Source: Intrasporangium_A sp039812505 (GTDB lineage: Bacteria > Actinomycetota > Actinomycetes > Actinomycetales > Dermatophilaceae). From it: a stretch of DNA of 18,009 nt. Below are positions 13,835 through 18,009 of this stretch, piece after piece (within the stretch, counting starts at the first letter, position 1; each line of letters starts with the position of its first letter). The position numbers and the translations under genes are program-made. The notes beneath the pieces were generated by a model. That model had not been told where the DNA came from. It saw nothing but the letters and a program-made list of their open reading frames with translations, and ran no database searches. The stretch spans positions 1 through 18,009 of the forward strand of contig NZ_JBDIAQ010000069.1 of the NCBI RefSeq assembly GCF_039812505.1, read 5' to 3'.

Positions 13835-14142
13835 GTGGGGGGCGGTGGTCCCGACAGGGCGGCGGTAGTCCCGGCGGGGCAACGGGTGTCCGGACGGGCG
13901 ATAGGCGTCCTGTCAGGGCAGGTCCCGACAGGGTGACAGGTCCCAGCGGACGATGGTTGTCGTGGCGCGGGTGGACCGGCTGGCGGGGACCGGCCCGACA
14001 GCCCGGGTCGGGTGGGCGCCCGAGCCCGCTGAGCGGCATACGTCGTCGGGCCCGGAGGGTTGGCACGGCGCAGCGAAGTTCGTAGCGTGGCAGGCACCGG
14101 GCGGCCCCGACCGCGTGGGCGCCCTCGCCCTCAGGAGGCACC
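13835..14142. repeat. 308-base gap with degenerate ~20-bp tandem array
   Basis: From 13841 to 13920 the sequence falls into four 20-base units. Units 1 and 2 (13841-13860, 13861-13880) match at 17 of 20 bases, and units 3 and 4 are more diverged. GGTCCCGACAGGG and TGACAGGTCCC (13921-13945) are further relics. The rest, up to the AGGAGG ribosome site at 14133-14138, has open frames but no ribosome site or family signal, and I see no gene in it. A promoter for the amidase pair must lie here; I could not place it. Confidence 0.65.
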
Positions 14143-14337
14143 GTGAACCCCCGACCCCCCGTGACTCCCGAGCTCGTGCGCACCCTCGCCGCGCAGGCCC
14201 GGCTGCCGCTCGACGAGGAGCGGGTCGCCCTGGTCGTCCCCGTGCTGCAGCTGGTCACCAGCCTGGTCGACCAGCTCGACGGGCTCGACCTGGGCGACGT
14301 GCCGCCCGCGACGAGCTTCGACGCGAGGTGGTCGTGA
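14143..14337 (+). CDS. GatC/AtzG-like small amidase partner
   Basis: A 64-residue protein (PVTPELVRTLAAQARLPLDEERVALVVPVLQLVTSLVDQLDGLDL) with the two-helix pattern of GatC-type subunits, in which residues around LARLPL and the LD-x-LD run wrap an amidase partner. It is shorter than typical GatC (about 95 residues) and lacks the usual C-terminal extension, closer to AtzG-like stabilising peptides. GTG at 14143 follows AGGAGG with a 4-base gap. Its TGA overlaps the amidase ATG (TGATG), so the two are coupled and likely form a complex. No GatB gene follows. Confidence 0.75.
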   Translation: MNPRPPVTPELVRTLAAQARLPLDEERVALVVPVLQLVTSLVDQLDGLDLGDVPPATSFDARWS

Positions 14338-15740
14338 TGCAGCCGTACGAGCTGACGATCACGCAGGCGTCGAGGGCGATCGCGACGCGGGAGCTGTCCC
14401 CGGTGGAGCTGCTCGACTCGGTCAGCAGCCAGATCGAGCGCCACGAGGCCCGGGTCGGCGCCTTCGCCACCCTCACCCTCGATTCCGCGCGGGAGGCCGC
14501 GCGGAGCGCGGAGGCGCAGATCCGCGCGTCCGGGCCGGCCGGTCCGCTGCACGGGATCCCGGTCGGCATCAAGGACCTCTGCGACACGGCCGGGGTCGCC
14601 TCGACCTCCAGCAGCCGCACCCGCGCGGGGCGGGTGGCCACCGCGGACTCGGCGGTCACCGCCCGGCTGCTTGCGGCCGGTGCGGTGCTCGTCGGGCAGA
14701 CCCACACGCACGAGTACGCGTATGGCGTCATCACCCCGACCACGCGCAACCCATGGGACCTGGACCGGATCCCGGGCGGGTCGAGCGGCGGGTCGGGTGC
14801 GGCGCTCGCCGCGCGGATGGTGCTCGGCGCGACCGGGACCGACACGGGCGGCTCGATCCGGATCCCGTCCGCCCTGAACGGCACCACCGGGCTCAAGCCG
14901 ACCTACGGCCGCGTCTCGCGGTACGGGATCACATCGCTGTGCTGGGCGCTCGACCACGCCGGGCCGATGGCACGCACCGTGCCGGACGTCGCGCTGCTGC
15001 TGCAGACCCTGGCCGGGTACGACCCGCGCGACCCGGGCAGCGTCGACGAGCCGGTGCCGGACTACTCGGCCGGTCTCGACGGCGCTGCCGGGCTGGCCGG
15101 GCTCACGTTCGGCGTGCCCACCAACTACTACGTCGCGCCCATCGAGCCGGACGTGGAGGCTGCGTTCCGCGCAGCGGTCGCGACCCTGCAGGACGCGGGG
15201 GCGAGCATCCGCGAGGTGGAGCTGCCGCTGGCCGGGACCTACCTGCCGATCGAGTACGGCATCCTGGTCGCCGAGGCCACCGCGTACCACCAGGGCACGC
15301 TGCGCGCGAAGGGCGAGCTGTACGAGGCGGACGTGCGGGTGCTGCTCGAGGCGGGCGAGCTGATGTTCGCCGCGGACTACCTGCGTGCGCTGCGAGCCCG
15401 GCAGCTGGTCAAGCTGGCCTGGCAGGGGCTGTTCGAGGGACTCGACGCGGTGCTCGCTCCCACGCTCTGCGCCACGGCGGTCCGGGCCGACGACCCGGTC
15501 GTGCGGTGGCCGGACGGTACCGAGGAGCCGGCCATCGACGTCTACGTCAAGGCCTCCGCGCCGGGCAACCTGACCGGCCTGCCGGCGCTGTCGGTGCCGT
15601 GTGGGTTCGACTCGCAGGGCCTGCCGATCGGGCTGCAGGTCTACGGCCGGCCGTTCGACGAGGCGACGGTGCTACGGGTCGGCGCCGCGTTCGAGGCGGC
15701 CACCGACTTCGCGAACCGGATGCCGACCGGGCTGGGGTGA
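14337..15740 (+). CDS. Amidase signature family enzyme, GatA-like
   Basis: A 467-residue amidase-signature enzyme. The Ser-cisSer-Lys triad is visible: K79 in GIPVGIKDLCDT, S153 in PGGSSGGSGAA and S173 in TDTGGSIRIPSALNG. Conserved neighbours include GLKPTYGRVSRYG, and SAPGNLTGLPALSVPCG near the C-terminus. Such enzymes hydrolyse amides or, as GatA, supply ammonia to the amidotransferase that makes Gln-tRNA or Asn-tRNA. With only a short GatC-like partner and no GatB, an independent amidase (for example of the AtzE type) is at least as likely. ATG at 14337 shares one base with the upstream stop. It converges on the Uma2 gene with a 9-base gap and no clear terminator. Confidence 0.88.
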   Translation: MQPYELTITQASRAIATRELSPVELLDSVSSQIERHEARVGAFATLTLDSAREAARSAEAQIRASGPAGPLHGIPVGIKDLCDTAGVASTSSSRTRAGRVATADSAVTARLLAAGAVLVGQTHTHEYAYGVITPTTRNPWDLDRIPGGSSGGSGAALAARMVLGATGTDTGGSIRIPSALNGTTGLKPTYGRVSRYGITSLCWALDHAGPMARTVPDVALLLQTLAGYDPRDPGSVDEPVPDYSAGLDGAAGLAGLTFGVPTNYYVAPIEPDVEAAFRAAVATLQDAGASIREVELPLAGTYLPIEYGILVAEATAYHQGTLRAKGELYEADVRVLLEAGELMFAADYLRALRARQLVKLAWQGLFEGLDAVLAPTLCATAVRADDPVVRWPDGTEEPAIDVYVKASAPGNLTGLPALSVPCGFDSQGLPIGLQVYGRPFDEATVLRVGAAFEAATDFANRMPTGLG

Positions 15741-15749
15741 CGCGGGGTG

Positions 15750-16298
15750 TCACCTCTTGAGGTCGGCGGGACGCACCGTGACCGGGAACGGGCGGGTCGC
15801 CTCGAAGACCTGCGTGCCGGCCACGTGCGCGACCTGCACGTAGCGCCCATCCTCCAGCTCCCAGGCGGTCACCGTCATCGCGACCGGATCGACACACCAG
15901 TAGGCGGGGCATCCGGCCGCCTCGAGACGGTCGCGTTTGAGCGTGAGGTCGATGCGGCGGGTGCTCGGTGAGAGCACCTCGATCGCGAGCAGCGGCGGCC
16001 CGGGCAGCTCGCGAGGCGTGAAGTCCGCCGTCCGGGCCACGATCAGGTCGGGTTGCAGCTCCGTGTCGTCGGCGAGGGCGACGGCGAACGGCGCGAGGAT
16101 GACCTCTAGGCCCGGGGGTGTCGCGGCGGACAGCAGCAGGTGCAGCTGACCGACGACGCGTTGGTGCCCCAGCGCGGGTGCCGGTGTCACGATGAGCACC
16201 CCGTCGATGAGCTCGTAGCGGTGCCCGTCATCCGGCATCGCCTCGAGGTCCGCTCGGACCAGCGGACGCGAGCGCGGCAGCGCTGTCATGGTCATCAT
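15750..16298 (-). CDS. Uma2-family PD-(D/E)XK nuclease-fold protein
   Basis: A 182-residue protein with the Uma2/DUF820 pattern: HRYELIDGVLIVTPAPALGHQ (26-46), LQPDLIVAR (D84), LLAIEVLSPSTRRIDLTLKR (E107, K121) and AAGCPAYWCVDP (127-138). These match the acidic pair and lysine of restriction-endonuclease-like folds. Uma2 proteins are abundant in cyanobacteria and actinobacteria and their function is not settled. Of three close ATGs (16298, 16295, 16289), the first is best placed, four bases after GGAGG. Single gene, divergent from the pRiA4b-domain gene, with 176 bases between. Confidence 0.88.
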   Translation of the reverse strand: MMTMTALPRSRPLVRADLEAMPDDGHRYELIDGVLIVTPAPALGHQRVVGQLHLLLSAATPPGLEVILAPFAVALADDTELQPDLIVARTADFTPRELPGPPLLAIEVLSPSTRRIDLTLKRDRLEAAGCPAYWCVDPVAMTVTAWELEDGRYVQVAHVAGTQVFEATRPFPVTVRPADLKR

Positions 16299-16474
16299 CG
16301 TGCCTCCTTCGGGACATGGCTGCCACCCTGCCCGAGCGCGGCCCAGTCGCGCGCTCGTCGTCCACAGGACCTCACGCTCCTCGTGGAGCCGGCTGCTGGC
16401 ATGCGGCTGGCGCGACGGTCGACCCTCGGCGCGGCTGCGCCGCCGCCATCCCCGCCCGTGGCAGGCTTTCGGCC

Positions 16475-17935
16475 ATGGCCAAGAGCAGCACCAAGAGGCG
16501 TCCCGTGCGCCGCAACGCGACCCGGACGCGGGCGACGACCGCCCCACCGAACCTCGGCGCGTCGACCGCCCGCGGGGCGGACCTCGCGGCCCTGCTCGGC
16601 GAGCACCCGGACCTCCTGTCCGTGGCGACGGCGAGCCTTGCCACGACCCTGATGGCCGACCTCGCCAAGGCTCGCACCCCGTTGGCTGCGGAGCAGATCG
16701 TCTCCTCGGCATTCGGCGCCATGGAGCTGGACCTCCCGGAGGACATCGGCGAGGCAGAGGCACACGAGACGCATGCGGCGCTGATGCGCATGGTGATCGA
16801 CTGGGCGATCTCGCTGGCGAGCTCCGAGGCCCTGGCGCTGCTCCGGGTCGCCTCGGTCATCGGACCGGCCGACAGCCAAGCCCACGCCACCGAGGCGGCC
16901 ACGTCCCTCGCGCGGGACGGGGTTGCGGACCGGCCGTGGGCGGGTGTTGTCGGACACCCCGTCCTGCTCCAGGCCTGGCAGTACGGCGACGACTTCGGAA
17001 GTCAAGCCTCGATCGGCGCCCAGTTCGACTACCGGGGCCGCGAGCACGTCCTCATGGTCCTGGTCGACCATGACCTCGGCGGCGGCGTCAAGGACGCCTG
17101 GGTGGCCGAGGGGCGCCGCGCGAAGGGGCTGCGCGAGATGATCCGGGGGCAGATGGAGAGCGACCCGTTCACCTTCTTCGAGGACATCGACGCCGCCACC
17201 CTCGCGGACCTGCTCGGGGACGCGCTGGCGCGCCCCACGTGCCCGATGTGGCCGGACCAGGTCGAGGATGTCGCCCGGCACATCCACCTGGTCCGCTCCC
17301 GGGCCGAGCTCGTGGCCCGGCTGGTCGAGGCCACAGCACTCGATGGAGCCGGGGCAGAGCTCGCTGGCGCCGAGGCAGGGGTCGAGGACGTGCTGCAGAT
17401 CAAGGTCGCGCTGCGCCATACGAAGCCTCCGATCTGGCGTCGGCTCGAGGTGCCGTCCGGGATCACCCTCGCCGACCTGCATGCCGTCCTGCAGGTCGCG
17501 TTCGACTGGTCCGGCGACCATCTGCACGACTTCGAGACGGTCACCAAGGGGCGCCGCCACGGCGAGACGTTCGAGGGCCCGGCGCTGAGCCGGATCCGGC
17601 TCGACTCGCTCGCCGGTGGCGTCGGGGACAGGCTCATCTACCGCTACGACTTCGGCGACGACTGGGTCCACGACATCACGGTCGAGGCCCGCCGCCCGGC
17701 CGAGGACGGGGCAGCCCGCCCGGTGGTCTGCACCGCCGGCCGAAGGGCGGCACCGTTCGAGGACACCGGCGGGCCTTACGGTCACGCCATGCTCCTGGAG
17801 GCCTTGACCGGCCGCGACGACCCCTCACGGGAGGACCTGAGCGACTGGATCCCGGACTGGGTCGACCCGTCGGCGTGCGACCCGGCCCGGTTCGACCGGT
17901 CCTGTCTCAACCAGGCCCTCGCCAAGCTGGCCTGA
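16475..17935 (+). CDS. Plasmid pRiA4b ORF-3 domain protein
   Basis: A 486-residue protein. Residues from about 307 on form the PRiA4_ORF3 domain: VLQIKVALRHTKPPIWRR, LADLHAVLQVAFDWSGDHLH, then YRYDFGDDWVHDITVE and GPYGHAMLLEALTG. The family name comes from a plasmid and its role is unknown; it often sits near mobile or accessory DNA. The first 300 residues are a separate helical region (basic leader RRPVRRNATRTR, then VIDWAISLASSEALALLR and TCPMWPDQVEDVARHIHLVRSR) that I do not recognise. ATG at 16475 has no clear ribosome site; the open frame extends to 16316 but that extension is low-complexity. The 74 bases after its stop hold nothing I can support. Confidence 0.85.
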   Translation: MAKSSTKRRPVRRNATRTRATTAPPNLGASTARGADLAALLGEHPDLLSVATASLATTLMADLAKARTPLAAEQIVSSAFGAMELDLPEDIGEAEAHETHAALMRMVIDWAISLASSEALALLRVASVIGPADSQAHATEAATSLARDGVADRPWAGVVGHPVLLQAWQYGDDFGSQASIGAQFDYRGREHVLMVLVDHDLGGGVKDAWVAEGRRAKGLREMIRGQMESDPFTFFEDIDAATLADLLGDALARPTCPMWPDQVEDVARHIHLVRSRAELVARLVEATALDGAGAELAGAEAGVEDVLQIKVALRHTKPPIWRRLEVPSGITLADLHAVLQVAFDWSGDHLHDFETVTKGRRHGETFEGPALSRIRLDSLAGGVGDRLIYRYDFGDDWVHDITVEARRPAEDGAARPVVCTAGRRAAPFEDTGGPYGHAMLLEALTGRDDPSREDLSDWIPDWVDPSACDPARFDRSCLNQALAKLA

Positions 17936-18009
17936 CCGGCGAAGGCTCACGGTCTCGCAGATCCCTACCGACATCGGCACCGTCATCGAGCAGCCTGACG
18001 TCGCCGGAC

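Noticed and set aside
11617..14097. 826-codon open frame on the minus strand
   Set aside because: It is antisense to the sulfatase and small membrane genes, is Arg/Gly/Pro rich without any domain, and arises from the GC-biased third positions of the real genes.
14143..15740. Housekeeping gatC and gatA
   Set aside because: Gene symbols withheld because the small subunit is short and gatB is absent beside them.
16462..16467. CAGGCT as a -10 box for a leaderless pRiA4b-domain transcript
   Set aside because: Position fits, but the hexamer is a poor match and no -35 is visible.

Overview
The window is very GC-rich (about 70% or more by eye). It has short gene spacing, frequent GTG and TTG starts and many 4-base stop/start overlaps. 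The gene families fit an actinobacterium (Actinomycetota); the sequence does not fix a genus. There is no rRNA, tRNA, insertion sequence, integrase or CRISPR array, so this reads as a chromosomal segment.

Layout. 1-233: a cluster of hairpin-forming repeats. 234-1139 (minus): a membrane-anchored LytR C-terminal-domain protein and a small protein of the family usually labelled VapB-like. 1174-2808 (plus): a HerA/YjgR-type ATPase. 2905-3759 (minus): a crotonase-fold protein lacking both usual catalytic glutamates. 3895-5480 (plus): a CDP-alcohol phosphatidyltransferase and a SAM methyltransferase with a 4-base overlap. 5663-11447 (minus): a tight six-gene operon, in transcription order an MDR dehydrogenase, a 6-pyruvoyl-tetrahydropterin-synthase-like protein, a GT4 glycosyltransferase, an LPG-synthase-type membrane protein, a RibD-C/dihydrofolate-reductase-fold reductase and a second SAM methyltransferase. 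11611-13272 (plus, divergent): a polytopic sulfatase/LTA-synthase-type protein. 13460-13834: a small four-helix membrane protein. 14143-15740: a GatC-like small protein and a GatA-like amidase. 15750-16298 (minus): a Uma2-family nuclease-fold protein. 16475-17935 (plus): a pRiA4b ORF-3 domain protein.

The most interesting block is 3895-13272. A pterin-synthase homologue, a pteridine/pyrimidine-type reductase, a dehydrogenase without zinc ligands, two methyltransferases, a glycosyltransferase, a phosphatidyltransferase, a flippase/synthase-like membrane protein and an extracytoplasmic phosphotransferase sit together. My inference is that they make and export or display a modified, perhaps lipid- or glycan-linked, small molecule whose core could be pteridine- or pyrimidine-derived. 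The product is unknown to me. From memory, similar sets occur in Streptomyces and relatives; I could not verify this.

A second theme is repeats. Four consecutive operon genes carry different in-frame tandem arrays (54, 21, 15 and 36 bp units). Non-coding arrays of 12, 14, about 20 and 29 bp lie between genes.
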